Below are positions 51,679 to 59,959 of a DNA stretch of 64,000 nt, piece by piece. Source of the DNA: an uncultured Acidobacteriia bacterium (GTDB lineage Bacteria > Acidobacteriota > Terriglobia > Bryobacterales > Bryobacteraceae); contig CAINNJ010000004.1 of assembly GCA_903851195.1 (NCBI GenBank), forward strand, positions 806,001-870,000, given 5' to 3'. Under the pieces are notes generated by a model. That model was not told the DNA's origin. It worked only from the letters and a program-made list of their open reading frames with translations, and made no database searches. Position 1 is the stretch's first letter. The number at the start of each line of letters is the position of its first letter. A program made the translations under genes and the position numbers.

Positions 51679-52854
51679 ATGCGATCCAGCACGCCCCACA
51701 TATCCGCGGTAATTGTTGCCTTCGTCATCCTGATAGCGCAACTGGAGATTGCGTGGTTTCTGGAAAATGACTGGAAATACCGGCTCTCCGCCCGGATTTT
51801 TTATCCCCTTAAAATAGCCTTGTGGCTGCTCTGGCTCGTCACGGCTTCGGGCATCGTCATCGACCTGTTCGGGCTGCAGTACGAGTCGGGAATCCTGCCT
51901 CGGGTGCTCTGCAGCACGCTCATCGCCACCGGTATTTTGTGGGGCTTCTCTTCTCTGATCGCGGTAAACCTCTATGCCCTCTGCCGCCGGTTGCCGGGGA
52001 AGGATTTGGGCTCGCCGGAACGCCGCCGTGCCATGCAGGCCATCACCGCGGCCATTGTCGCCTCTCCGTTCGCCGTCACCGGCTACGGAGCGCTCATCGA
52101 ACGGACCCGGTACGTCGTCAAAGAGATCGATTTTCCTGTCCCCGACCTCCATCCGGACCTCGAAGGTCTGCGCATCGCACAAATCAGCGATCTGCATGTC
52201 AGCCCGTTCCTGAGCGTTCGCGAGGCCGGTCGCGTCGTTGATATGACGAATGAGCTGAAGCCGAACCTGACGTTGATGACCGGCGATCTGATCACGCAAA
52301 TGGGAGATCCGCTCGATGGAACCATCGCGGAGATCGGCCGGTTGCGCGCGGACGCCGGGGTTCTTGGATGTCTCGGAAATCACGAAATCTACGCGCGCTG
52401 CGAAGCTTATGCCACCTCGGAAGCCGCGAAGGTTGGCGTGAATTTCCTGCGGCAGCGCGCCGTTCCGCTGCGTTGGGGCAAGGGAACGCTGAATATCGCG
52501 GGCGTGGATTTTCAGCGCTTCAGCAATCGGCATCAGTATTTGCGGGGCGCGGAGCATCTGATTCTGCCCGGAGCGTCGAACATTCTGCTTTCCCATAATC
52601 CGGACGTGTTTCCGTCGGCGGTGCTCACGGGATATGATGCCGTGATCGGCGGCCACACGCACGGCGGCCAGGTAACGGTGGAAATTGTGAACCAGACGGC
52701 GAACTTCGCGCGCTTTTTTACTCCCTATGTGGCCGGACTCTACCGGCTGGGACCCAACAGCTGCTATGTGAACGCGGGAATCGGCACCATCGGCATGCCG
52801 GTTCGCATCGGCGCGCCTCCGGAGATTACGGTGCTCCGGCTGCGCAGGGCTTAG
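51679..52854 (+). CDS. Membrane metallophosphoesterase
   Basis: 391 aa. The first 115 residues carry three or four hydrophobic segments; the rest is a calcineurin-like phosphoesterase: QISDLHVSP (Asp, His), MTGDLI (Asp), CLGNHEIY (Asn, His), LLSHNPD (His) and GGHTHGGQ (His, His). This metal set predicts phosphatase or phosphodiesterase activity at the cytoplasmic membrane; YkuE-like relatives act on lipid-linked phosphates. ATG 51679 opens the first membrane segment; the longer frame into rsmE is rejected. It is followed one base later by another phosphoesterase. Confidence 0.9.
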   Translation: MRSSTPHISAVIVAFVILIAQLEIAWFLENDWKYRLSARIFYPLKIALWLLWLVTASGIVIDLFGLQYESGILPRVLCSTLIATGILWGFSSLIAVNLYALCRRLPGKDLGSPERRRAMQAITAAIVASPFAVTGYGALIERTRYVVKEIDFPVPDLHPDLEGLRIAQISDLHVSPFLSVREAGRVVDMTNELKPNLTLMTGDLITQMGDPLDGTIAEIGRLRADAGVLGCLGNHEIYARCEAYATSEAAKVGVNFLRQRAVPLRWGKGTLNIAGVDFQRFSNRHQYLRGAEHLILPGASNILLSHNPDVFPSAVLTGYDAVIGGHTHGGQVTVEIVNQTANFARFFTPYVAGLYRLGPNSCYVNAGIGTIGMPVRIGAPPEITVLRLRRA

Positions 52855-52855
52855 C

Positions 52856-53596
52856 GTGCGATATCTGCTGCTGAGCGATCTGCATGGCAACTGGGAGGCG
52901 CTGGATGCGGTGCTTGCCGACGCGCGCGGGCAATACGACCGGATCGTCAGCTGTGGCGATCTGGTGGGCTACGGGCCGGATCCGAACCGTGTGGTGGAGT
53001 GGGCGCGGCAGCATCTGTACGCAGTGATCCGGGGCAACCACGACCGGGCGAACTGCGGTCTCGAAGATATCGAATGGTTCAACCCGGTCGCGCAGATCGC
53101 CACGCGCTGGACGATCTCGAAGCTGTCCGCGGAAAACGTTAGTTACCTGCGAAATCTGGAGCAGGGTCCCGTGCTCGTGGACTGTTTCTTATTGGTGCAC
53201 GGGTCGCCCGTCGACGAAGACGAATATATTGCGTCGATGGCCGATGCCGCCAATGTGGCCGGTTATCTGGAAGGCAGCATTACTTTCTTCGGACACACAC
53301 ATCTGCAGGGCGGTTTCTTCTGGTGGGACGGCGAGCAGTACTCCTTGCCGGCACCCGAGGCGGCCGAGCACGAAACGAACTGTCTGCTGGAACCGGACGC
53401 GTTGTGGCTGGTAAATCCCGGCTCCGTCGGCCAGCCCCGGGACGGCGACCCGCGGGCCGCCTACGCGCTGTTCGATTGCGAAAGCCGGCAGCTTTCGCTG
53501 CGCCGTGTCGCCTACGACTGGGACACGGTCCGGCGCAAAATCGACCAGGCGGGTCTGCCCTCGGTGCTGGGCTTCCGTCTGGCACACGGGCGGTAG
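52856..53596 (+). CDS. Cytoplasmic metallophosphoesterase (YfcE-like)
   Basis: 246 aa. GTG start, one base after the previous stop. The calcineurin-type metal site is visible: LLLSDLHGNWEAL (Asp, His), SCGDLVGYGPDP (Asp), VIRGNHDRA (Asn, His), LLVHGSP (His) and FFGHTHLQ (His). Family members hydrolyse phosphodiesters or nucleotides. Tight coupling to the membrane phosphoesterase upstream suggests linked roles. Confidence 0.9.
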   Translation: MRYLLLSDLHGNWEALDAVLADARGQYDRIVSCGDLVGYGPDPNRVVEWARQHLYAVIRGNHDRANCGLEDIEWFNPVAQIATRWTISKLSAENVSYLRNLEQGPVLVDCFLLVHGSPVDEDEYIASMADAANVAGYLEGSITFFGHTHLQGGFFWWDGEQYSLPAPEAAEHETNCLLEPDALWLVNPGSVGQPRDGDPRAAYALFDCESRQLSLRRVAYDWDTVRRKIDQAGLPSVLGFRLAHGR

Positions 53597-53615
53597 GACA
53601 TAATCTTAAGCAGAA

Positions 53616-53972
53616 ATGTTCTGTACGCGCTGTGGCACCAGCCTCGATTCCTCCGCCCGCTATTGCGTCGCCTGCGGAAAAGCCACCTTTTCCGCGCCGG
53701 AAAGCCCGGCGCCCGATTTCCCCGGCGAGCGGCCCGCGGGAGCGCCGCCGCAGCTTCCGCCGCCCGGAAATAAACGGCTGCACCGCATCCTCGCGGACAA
53801 AAAAATAGCCGGCGTCTGCGCCGGTTATGCCGAATATTTCGCGATGGATCTTACCCTCATGCGACTGATCTGGATCGGGCTGCTGCTGGTTCCGCCTCAT
53901 ATCGGATTAATTGGTTATCTGATTTCCTGGGCCGTGCTGCCGAAATCAGAGCTGCCGGTTTCAGGCATTTGA
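53616..53972 (+). CDS. Zinc-ribbon/PspC domain protein
   Basis: 118 aa. N-terminal zinc ribbon with Cys3, Cys6, Cys17, Cys20 (FCTRCG, YCVACG), a Pro/Ala linker, then a PspC domain with a hydrophobic segment (LMRLIWIGLLLVPPHIGLIGYLISWAVL). PspC proteins help sense envelope stress. The zinc ribbon plus PspC combination is common outside proteobacteria. Followed by a 124-bp space without a recognisable gene. Confidence 0.88.
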   Translation: MFCTRCGTSLDSSARYCVACGKATFSAPESPAPDFPGERPAGAPPQLPPPGNKRLHRILADKKIAGVCAGYAEYFAMDLTLMRLIWIGLLLVPPHIGLIGYLISWAVLPKSELPVSGI

Positions 53973-54096
53973 AACAGCTAAGTTCCTTTATGTCCGTTTT
54001 TCGACTGAACGGCGGATTTTCGTCCCGTCATTAATGCGGTTTAATCGGAAATCGCGAAATGTTCCGGCGCGGCATTCATCTCACATACGGAGGCAC

Positions 54097-54453
54097 ATGA
54101 CAAGACAGCCTCCGGCAGTCAAACGGATGAACGTTATGAAACTAATTGCAATCTTAGTCGCAGCGACGGGAATGACATTCGCGCAGGCGCCGGGCACCCC
54201 GAGCACTACGCCTCAGTCCACTCCGCAGACCGGCAGCGGTCAGTCGGGCAGCGGCCAGACTGGCAGTGGCCAGTCGGGTCATATGGGCACGGGCAGCGGG
54301 CAGACCGGCTCACAGGCAGGTTCCGGCAGCATGTCGGGATCTTCCTCGGACAGCACAACCAACGGCAAGAAGAGCCGCAAAAACAAGAAGGGCACGGATA
54401 AGAATACGGATACGACGAATCCGGGCAGCACTTCGCCGACACAGCACCCGTAA
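54097..54453 (+). CDS. Small secreted Gly/Ser/Thr/Gln-rich protein
   Basis: 118 aa from ATG 54097, which has GGAGG just upstream; ATGs at 54127 and 54136 are alternatives. A signal peptide (KLIAILVAATGMTFAQ) precedes a low-complexity body built from [TS]GSGQ-type pentapeptides and then a Lys/Asn-rich stretch (KKSRKNKKGTDK). Probably an extracellular, disordered, positively charged protein; no family is recognisable. A strong hairpin terminator follows. Confidence 0.7.
   Translation: MTRQPPAVKRMNVMKLIAILVAATGMTFAQAPGTPSTTPQSTPQTGSGQSGSGQTGSGQSGHMGTGSGQTGSQAGSGSMSGSSSDSTTNGKKSRKNKKGTDKNTDTTNPGSTSPTQHP
54229..54318 (+). repeat. 15-bp period tandem repeats in the secreted low-complexity gene
   Basis: Six consecutive 15-base units encode TGSGQ, SGSGQ, TGSGQ, SGHMG, TGSGQ, TGSQA. 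The units have drifted at third positions, which suggests an old expansion kept under selection for the pentapeptide. Confidence 0.7.
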
Positions 54454-54459
54454 CGGCGA

Positions 54460-54510
54460 ACAGGCGGGTTTTCTCGCTTACTGAGGAGAAACCCGCCTGT
54501 GTCTTTTGTC
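54460..54510 (+). terminator. Rho-independent terminator
   Basis: Left arm 54460-54475 (ACAGGCGGGTTTTCTC) pairs with right arm 54486-54500 (GAGAAACCCGCCTGT) with one bulged base, loop about 10, then GTCTTTTGTC. It begins six bases after the stop of the secreted protein gene and lies between it and the convergent DUF2382 gene. Confidence 0.85.
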
Positions 54511-54519
54511 AGATGCCAC

Positions 54520-54978
54520 TTACGGCTTTAATACCGGCCGGTGGTGGCCTATCGGAAACTCAAACGCGGGCTTTTCTGGCTCCTGGTTCTGAATCCTTCC
54601 GCTCGCATCCAGCCTCACAACTTCGGCCCGCTCCTTTTCGATCTCCACCGGAATCGTTTCCTCCCGGCGCGAGCGCCGTCTGGTCATGTGAACCTCTTCC
54701 ACCAGCACCAACTGCTTCGTGACGACGATTTGTTCTTCCACCACGGGAATAATCGTGGTGTCACCCGACGTTCTGACCTCAGGCATTCTTTCCACCACGC
54801 GATTCACGGGCACCCGGCGCACTTCCACCGTCTCGCGGACCAGAGGCATGGTAACGTTCTCGGTACGCTTTTCCACATGTTTATCGACGCGCACCGACCC
54901 GGTCTTCACAGCACGCTTACTGGCGATAAGTTCTTCCTCAACGACGGGCACAACCCGGTAGTTTTCTTCGTCGATCAT
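54520..54978 (-). CDS. DUF2382 (YsnF/AvaK) protein, short
   Basis: 152 aa, charged and cysteine-free. Two DUF2382-type repeats, each beginning with PVVEEEL or PVVEEQI and followed by alternating Val/Lys/Glu strands (VRVDKHVEKRTENV, VEVRRVPVNRVVERMP). These stress-linked proteins are probably beta-solenoid-like. No signal peptide. It follows the second DUF2382 gene (55034-56053) by 55 bases on the same strand. Confidence 0.87.
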   Translation of the reverse strand: MIDEENYRVVPVVEEELIASKRAVKTGSVRVDKHVEKRTENVTMPLVRETVEVRRVPVNRVVERMPEVRTSGDTTIIPVVEEQIVVTKQLVLVEEVHMTRRRSRREETIPVEIEKERAEVVRLDASGRIQNQEPEKPAFEFPIGHHRPVLKP

Positions 54979-55033
54979 ATTCCTCCCCGGCGAGAGGCCG
55001 GAGCATCCAACCGCGCTCCGGCCTGAGTACGAA

Positions 55034-56053
55034 TTACCGCTGGCCAGTGACTTTATCCCAGCCGTAGCGGACCGAGTTCTTCATGCGATCCCACGTGCTG
55101 CCGGGATAGTCGCGTTCGTAGCTGCTCCGGATTTCCGGTTCCACTTCGTTCCAGGAGCGCCCCTTATAACGGGCATCGTTGGCGAAGCGGGATCCGTACT
55201 GATACGACGGCGCCCATGCCGAGTAATCGCCACCGGCGGCCGCGTAATTTTTCTGCCAGTCGGCCCGGTAATCCTCTTCGTAGTCGGCGCCGCTGTTTCC
55301 GATCCGCTCCACATTCACATCGGTGTGACGGACGGTATCTTTGACCTTTTGCGTTCTCTCGGTGGTTTCTTTGCCGACCACCACTTCTTCCGTGACACGC
55401 GCGCGCTTCTCGATAACCGCTTCTTCCGCCGTCTCCGTCATTTCGAACGATTGATCCCTCAGGCCGGCGAGTTCGGATTCCGAAACCGCCCGGTTGACGG
55501 GGCGGCGCTCCACCGTGACGTGCTCGTCGTGCAGAGTGACTTGCTCTTCCACCGGACGTTCCACAATGCGGCTGTAAACACGTACACCGCCGCGTTGCAC
55601 CACGCGCTTGCCGACCCGGAGTTCCTCTTCCACCACGGGAATGGACGATCCGCTCTCTGTCGCCGTGGCCGTGCCATAGCCGGCCCGCGAACTCCCGGTA
55701 TCCGTCGCGTCGCTGTCGATATCCACGGCGCCATGCTGATTGAGCAGCGCGACCGCGCGTTCCGCCTCATTGCCGGCCGCATCGACTGTAAGAACGGTGC
55801 GGCCTGTTTCAACGGCGGTGTTGTAACGGTTGCTGTCGTCGTCGCTTCCGAAGAGGTTATGGAAGAATCCCATGATTCCTCCTTCGTGCGGCGGATTCCC
55901 GTAATCGGAATGACCTGCCGTTGTAGTTCGGCTCGACGACTGCAGATGAATCGCGTCCCTCGAAATACCGCTGTCGACCAAAGCGCGCGCCGCCTGTTCC
56001 GCCGAACTGTAATCGTTAAAAACACCCACTACGGTGGAGGTGTCTGTAGTCAT
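55034..56053 (-). CDS. General-stress YflT-like/DUF2382 (YsnF) protein
   Basis: 339 aa. The N-terminal 110 residues resemble the heat-induced stress protein 17M/YflT domain (VVGVFNDYSSAEQAARALVD, ERAVALLNQHGAVDI); then a Ser/Thr-rich linker and a DUF2382 domain (PVVEEELRVGKRVVQRGGVR, VTVERRPVNRAV). The Tyr/Asp-rich tail (YEEDYRADWQKNYAAAG, YERDYPGSTWD) is typical of this group. A strong AAAGGAG is eight bases before ATG 56053. Likely induced by desiccation or oxidative stress (inference). Confidence 0.88.
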   Translation of the reverse strand: MTTDTSTVVGVFNDYSSAEQAARALVDSGISRDAIHLQSSSRTTTAGHSDYGNPPHEGGIMGFFHNLFGSDDDSNRYNTAVETGRTVLTVDAAGNEAERAVALLNQHGAVDIDSDATDTGSSRAGYGTATATESGSSIPVVEEELRVGKRVVQRGGVRVYSRIVERPVEEQVTLHDEHVTVERRPVNRAVSESELAGLRDQSFEMTETAEEAVIEKRARVTEEVVVGKETTERTQKVKDTVRHTDVNVERIGNSGADYEEDYRADWQKNYAAAGGDYSAWAPSYQYGSRFANDARYKGRSWNEVEPEIRSSYERDYPGSTWDRMKNSVRYGWDKVTGQR

Positions 56054-56194
56054 GTGAAGAACTCCTTTGTAAGACTCGGATTATTTCTGCAATACCGACG
56101 CTGAAAAAGGTGCAAGAACAGGGCCACTTCGAACATTGAACTCAGATGGCCTGGTAAGTACGCTGGCATCGCGCGTGTAAGTAGTGGAACTCTT

Positions 56195-56211
56195 TTCCGG
56201 ACGCTCCGGAA
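56195..56211 (+). promoter_or_regulatory. Inverted repeat just before the GT4 start
   Basis: TTCCGGA (56195-56201) and TCCGGAA (56205-56211) are separated by CGC and end 13 bases before ATG 56225. It could be a dimeric regulator site or a small hairpin that hides the ribosome site. The other 150 bp up to the DUF2382 gene hold no clear gene. Confidence 0.4.
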
Positions 56212-56224
56212 CGCAGCGATTCCG

Positions 56225-57265
56225 ATGAAGATTTTGCAGGTAGCATTCCCGTTTGCGCCCGTCCGGGACGATACCGCAGGGGGCGCCGAGCAGGTTTTAT
56301 CGATGCTCGACAGAAAACTTTCCCAGGCGGGTCATCACTCGTTGGTGATCGCTTGCGAGGGGTCGCAGGTCGAGGGCGAATTGATTCCGGTTTATGACCC
56401 GGGCTCAGCGCCAACTGGCTATCTGAACGGATCTTTGCAACGGCAGGTCCGGCAAAGAGTCGCGGAAACGTTGACCCGAACGATCCGCGAACACCAACCC
56501 GATCTGGTGCATCTGCACGGTCTCGATTTCGCGGAATACCTGCCGCCGGAAAAGATACCGGTCGTCGCCACGCTGCATCTGCCGCCGTCCTGGTACGGGG
56601 CAGGTATTTTCTCCATTGCCCGCCCGGATACATGGCTCCATTGCGTATCCAAAACACAGCAAGCTTCGTGTCCGCCCGGCGCTTCCCTGCTTCCGTATAT
56701 TGAAAACGGCGTGCCCGACCTTTCGAGGCGCCCCGCCCTGGTCCGCCGGAAGTTCGCTCTTGGACTCGGGCGCGTCTGCCCGGAGAAAGGATTTCATCTC
56801 GCTTTCGATGCCTCCGCGGAAGCCGGAATGAACATGTTGCTAGCCGGGCAGGTGCACAACTACGAAGAACACCAGCGCTATTTCGAGACCGAGATCCGTC
56901 CGCGCCTCTGCCGCTGCAGGCGCTTCATCGGCGCCGCCGGGAAGGTCCGCAAACAACGGCTGCTCAACAGCGCGCACTGCCTGCTGATCCCCAGCGTGGC
57001 GCCGGAGACCAGTTCTCTGGTCGCCATGGAAGCGGCTATGTGCGGAACACCGGTCGTCGCCTTTCGTAGCGGTGCGCTGCCGGAGGTCGTGATGGATGGA
57101 GTTACCGGCTTTCTTGTGGATGACGCGAGTCAAATGGCCGGGGCGATCGGCCGCTGCGACGAAATCGATGCGGCGCGCTGCCGCGAGATCGCTGTGGCGA
57201 GGTTCTCCGAGGATCGCGCCAGCCAGGAATACTTTCGAATGTACGAGCGTCTCATCGGGCGATGA
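56225..57265 (+). CDS. Family 4 (GT-B) glycosyltransferase
   Basis: 346 aa. Rossmann-like N-terminal half (MKILQVAFPFAPVRDDTAGGAEQV), then the sugar-nucleotide half with the EX7E motif (ETSSLVAMEA) and GTPVVAFRSGALPEVV. Retaining GT4 enzymes build exopolysaccharide or lipid-linked glycans. It overlaps the acetyltransferase gene by four bases (ATGA). Sugar donor and acceptor cannot be told. Confidence 0.91.
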   Translation: MKILQVAFPFAPVRDDTAGGAEQVLSMLDRKLSQAGHHSLVIACEGSQVEGELIPVYDPGSAPTGYLNGSLQRQVRQRVAETLTRTIREHQPDLVHLHGLDFAEYLPPEKIPVVATLHLPPSWYGAGIFSIARPDTWLHCVSKTQQASCPPGASLLPYIENGVPDLSRRPALVRRKFALGLGRVCPEKGFHLAFDASAEAGMNMLLAGQVHNYEEHQRYFETEIRPRLCRCRRFIGAAGKVRKQRLLNSAHCLLIPSVAPETSSLVAMEAAMCGTPVVAFRSGALPEVVMDGVTGFLVDDASQMAGAIGRCDEIDAARCREIAVARFSEDRASQEYFRMYERLIGR

Positions 57266-58239
57266 CCATCGGAGTAATCGACAGTTACGAGGGCATGCAC
57301 CGGCTCCGCGATGAGTGGTGGACGCTGTACCGGAGTTGTCCTCGCGCGACACCGTTTCAGTCGCCCGCATGGCTTCTGCCATGGCTGCAACACCTTTACC
57401 GGGGTGGGGAAATTATGACTCTGATCCTGCGGGAAGAAGACGCCCTGATCGGTTTCGCGCCGTTGTTCTGTTGGGGAACCGGGCAGCGGGCCGTCTCGTT
57501 CCTGGGCGCGGGCGTCAGCGATTACGGCGATGTTCTGCACGCGCCGGGCAGGGAGCGGGAATGTGCGGAGGCTGTGTGGGAATTTCTTGCTGAGCATCAT
57601 ACGCCGGGGGATTCGATGGACCTGCAGGAACTGCGCGAAGGCGCGGCGCTGCTCGTTGGACAGAATGCCGAACCATGCGCGGTCTGCCCGGTTCTCGATC
57701 TGCACTCGTATCCCGACTGCATGGATCCGAAACAGCGCGTCGACGTCCGGCGGGCGAAAAACCGGCTTTTGAAAAATCATCGCCTCGATTTCCGCTCATC
57801 GGGAGAAGCGGACCTTCCTGCCTGCATGGAGGAGTTCTTCGGGTTGTATGAGGTCCGGTGGGGCGCGCTCGATCCGGCTCTCCGGGAATTTCATCACGCC
57901 GTCGCGGAGAATTTCCAGGCCGAGGGGATGTTGCGGTTGTTCCTGCTGCGAATCGACAATCAACCGGCGGCGGCCATTTACGCGTTCGCGGATAATAAGA
58001 CGCTTTACTGCTATCTGAGCGGATTCGAGCCGTCGTTGGCAAAACTGAGCCCGGGCGCTGTACTTCTGGAACATGTGATCGAACGAGCGCGGGCGGAGGG
58101 CATGGCGGAAGTGGATTTTCTCCGGCACCCGGAAGCTTACAAATATCTATGGGGCGCAAAGGACCGGCAGAACTATAAGATCACGGACAGCGGAGTACTG
58201 ACCGTGGAGAATCCAACAGTGGGTGCAGGGGTGCGTTGA
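57262..58239 (+). CDS. CelD/BcsL-like GNAT acetyltransferase
   Basis: 325 aa. Matches the acetyltransf_6 family found with cellulose and other exopolysaccharide genes: FQSPAWLLPWLQHLY near the N-terminus, SDYGDVLHAPG, then VDVRRAKNRLLKN and the acetyl-CoA region (FLLRIDNQPAAAIYAFADNK, YLSGFEPSLAKLSPGAVLLEHVIE). With the GT4 gene it probably decorates a surface glycan. The ATGA overlap with GT4 supports translation from one mRNA. Confidence 0.88.
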   Translation: MTIGVIDSYEGMHRLRDEWWTLYRSCPRATPFQSPAWLLPWLQHLYRGGEIMTLILREEDALIGFAPLFCWGTGQRAVSFLGAGVSDYGDVLHAPGRERECAEAVWEFLAEHHTPGDSMDLQELREGAALLVGQNAEPCAVCPVLDLHSYPDCMDPKQRVDVRRAKNRLLKNHRLDFRSSGEADLPACMEEFFGLYEVRWGALDPALREFHHAVAENFQAEGMLRLFLLRIDNQPAAAIYAFADNKTLYCYLSGFEPSLAKLSPGAVLLEHVIERARAEGMAEVDFLRHPEAYKYLWGAKDRQNYKITDSGVLTVENPTVGAGVR

Positions 58240-58275
58240 GTCGGTCGTCTTTACAAAGACTCAGGAGATATCAAC

Positions 58276-58545
58276 ATGCAGGATATTCTGGATCGCGATG
58301 CGAAAACGAGCCCGAACACGGAGCACAGAGAAGGTCCGGTGGCCCGAACGATCGAGCAGCAGACCGCACGGCTGCCATCCGACACTTTCCTATGGGCCGC
58401 GCTGGGCTCCATCGCGGCGTCGCTCGTCATGATGGCGATGGGCCAGGAGAAGAAAGCGAACTTCATCGGTCACTGGGCGCCCACTTTTCTCACGCTCGGC
58501 CTCTACAACAAACTGGTTAAGCTGCACGGATCCGAAGGAGTTTAA
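58276..58545 (+). CDS. Small two-helix membrane protein
   Basis: 89 aa, with AGGAGA seven bases before ATG. A polar N-terminus (about 35 residues) precedes two hydrophobic stretches (TFLWAALGSIAASLVMMAMG; FIGHWAPTFLTLGLYNKL). I do not recognise a named family. It follows the acetyltransferase gene by 36 bases and may be part of the same run. The 48 bp after it contain no gene before the convergent VOC gene. Confidence 0.72.
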   Translation: MQDILDRDAKTSPNTEHREGPVARTIEQQTARLPSDTFLWAALGSIAASLVMMAMGQEKKANFIGHWAPTFLTLGLYNKLVKLHGSEGV

Positions 58546-58593
58546 CGCGCTCGGGGGCTCCCGTATGAGTTGGCTACCGGAGCGCCGGTCCCG

Positions 58594-58971
58594 TTATCTG
58601 ACTTCGCTCATGAACGCCAGCAGATTCCCTTCCGAGTCCTTGAAAAAAGCCATCCAGAGTTCGTGATCGGGCATTTTGGCGATCATCCGCGCCGGCGATT
58701 CGAGCACCACGCCTTTCGCTTCCAGCTGGCTGCACGCTCCGTGGATATCCGCCGTCCGGTAGTAAATGATCGAACTGTAGGTGGAGTCCGGCGTTTCCGA
58801 TGTCGTCAGCATGAGCCGGACGCCGCCACAGTCGAAGAAGGCCATGGAGCCGGCGTCGAAAAGGTGCGTCAGGCCCAGGACATCCCGATAGAAGGCGACG
58901 GCGCGGGCAGGGTCCTTTACGGTGAGCGCAATCTGCCCTATCGACGAGATCGCGGGGGAAACAGCAGACAT
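58594..58971 (-). CDS. VOC (glyoxalase/bleomycin resistance) family protein
   Basis: 125 aa. The beta-alpha-beta-beta-beta fold shows in IGQIALTVKDPARAVAFYRDVLGL, MAFFDCGGVRLML, and ELWMAFFKDSEGNLLAFMSEV. Metal-binding His/Glu positions are weak, so the activity (glyoxalase, dioxygenase or antibiotic binding) cannot be named. It lies 22 bases after the sugar kinase stop and is the last gene of the minus run. Confidence 0.87.
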   Translation of the reverse strand: MSAVSPAISSIGQIALTVKDPARAVAFYRDVLGLTHLFDAGSMAFFDCGGVRLMLTTSETPDSTYSSIIYYRTADIHGACSQLEAKGVVLESPARMIAKMPDHELWMAFFKDSEGNLLAFMSEVR

Positions 58972-58993
58972 GCGGCTGAGTATATCGCAGCGG

Positions 58994-59959
58994 CTACGTC
59001 TTGATGCCGGGAACCTGCTCCGGAGACGCGCTGATGCCCGCCAGCTTCCACGCCGTCAAAAGAGCGCCCATGGCCGGACTGTGCAGCGGCGGCGCCGTCC
59101 TGACCGACCCCTCCAGTTCGACCAGCATGCGGAAGCGGTCCAGCACGATGGCGCTGTTGAATACACCACCGATCCAGGCTAACTGCAGCGGTCCATCCGC
59201 TTCGTTCCGGCGCGGCCAGAGTTGGCGGCGCACCGTGCCCGCGAGCATTGCGAGGTGCATGGCGGCGCGCTGCATGGTGTCCACGGCGACCGGATCGCCG
59301 GACTCCGCGATCTGGTCGACGACGCGGGCCAGAGCCGCGATTCGGGAATGCGGCCATTCCTGCGTATAGAAGCGGTGCAGCGCCTGGTTCGCGTCGGCGC
59401 TCTGCGAGGCTTCGAGCAGCGCGGGTGTTAGAGCCGTCCTCGGGCCCCAGCCTTCGTGCTCGGCCAGAGCAGAACGTAGGGCCTGGCGCACGATGTCGAA
59501 GCCGCCGCCTTCGTCCCCGAAAATATAGCCCCAACCGCCGGCCCGCGCGGTTTCGGACAGCTCATTTTCCGCGAAGGCGATGGAGCCGGTGCCCGCGATG
59601 ACGATGATGCCCGGCGCGCCGCCGGTGGCTCCGGCCAGCGCGATCTTCGCGTCCGTGGTCACCAGAAGACGATCGGCCGAGATCAGTTCCTGCAGCAGCG
59701 CGGCCTTGTCTTCCGGGCCGCCGCTCATACCAAGGCACGCGGCACGGAAGTGGAGACGAGCGGGATCCAGATCCGCCTGCGCAGCGGCCTGCGACAGACA
59801 TTCCCGCATGACGCGAAGAAACTTCGCACGCCCTTCGGCGGCCGACACGTGATTGCACGGGCCGGCGCTGGCCCAGCCCAGAGTCTTCCCGGCGGCATCG
59901 CCAATCAGGGCGATCGTACTCGACTGCCCGCCGTCCACACCTAAAAAATATTCACTCAT
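58994..59959 (-). CDS. BadF/BadG-type sugar kinase (N-acetylglucosamine kinase-like)
   Basis: 321-aa ATPase of the actin/hexokinase fold: FLGVDGGQSSTIALIGD (phosphate 1), CLGMSGGPEDKAALL, LLVTTDAKIALAGAT, IIVIAGTGSIAFA (phosphate 2) and WIGGVFNSAI. Family members phosphorylate N-acetylglucosamine or other amino sugars. The frame is open far upstream, but ATG 59959 overlaps the previous stop (ATGA) and starts the fold. The neighbouring GT39-like protein and Nudix enzyme suggest glycan recycling or assembly (inference). Confidence 0.91.
   Translation of the reverse strand: MSEYFLGVDGGQSSTIALIGDAAGKTLGWASAGPCNHVSAAEGRAKFLRVMRECLSQAAAQADLDPARLHFRAACLGMSGGPEDKAALLQELISADRLLVTTDAKIALAGATGGAPGIIVIAGTGSIAFAENELSETARAGGWGYIFGDEGGGFDIVRQALRSALAEHEGWGPRTALTPALLEASQSADANQALHRFYTQEWPHSRIAALARVVDQIAESGDPVAVDTMQRAAMHLAMLAGTVRRQLWPRRNEADGPLQLAWIGGVFNSAIVLDRFRMLVELEGSVRTAPPLHSPAMGALLTAWKLAGISASPEQVPGIKT

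Noticed and set aside
58546-58593. Hairpin between the small membrane gene and the VOC gene
   Set aside because: Arms GCGCTC/GAGCGC are short and no T-run follows; not enough to call a terminator.
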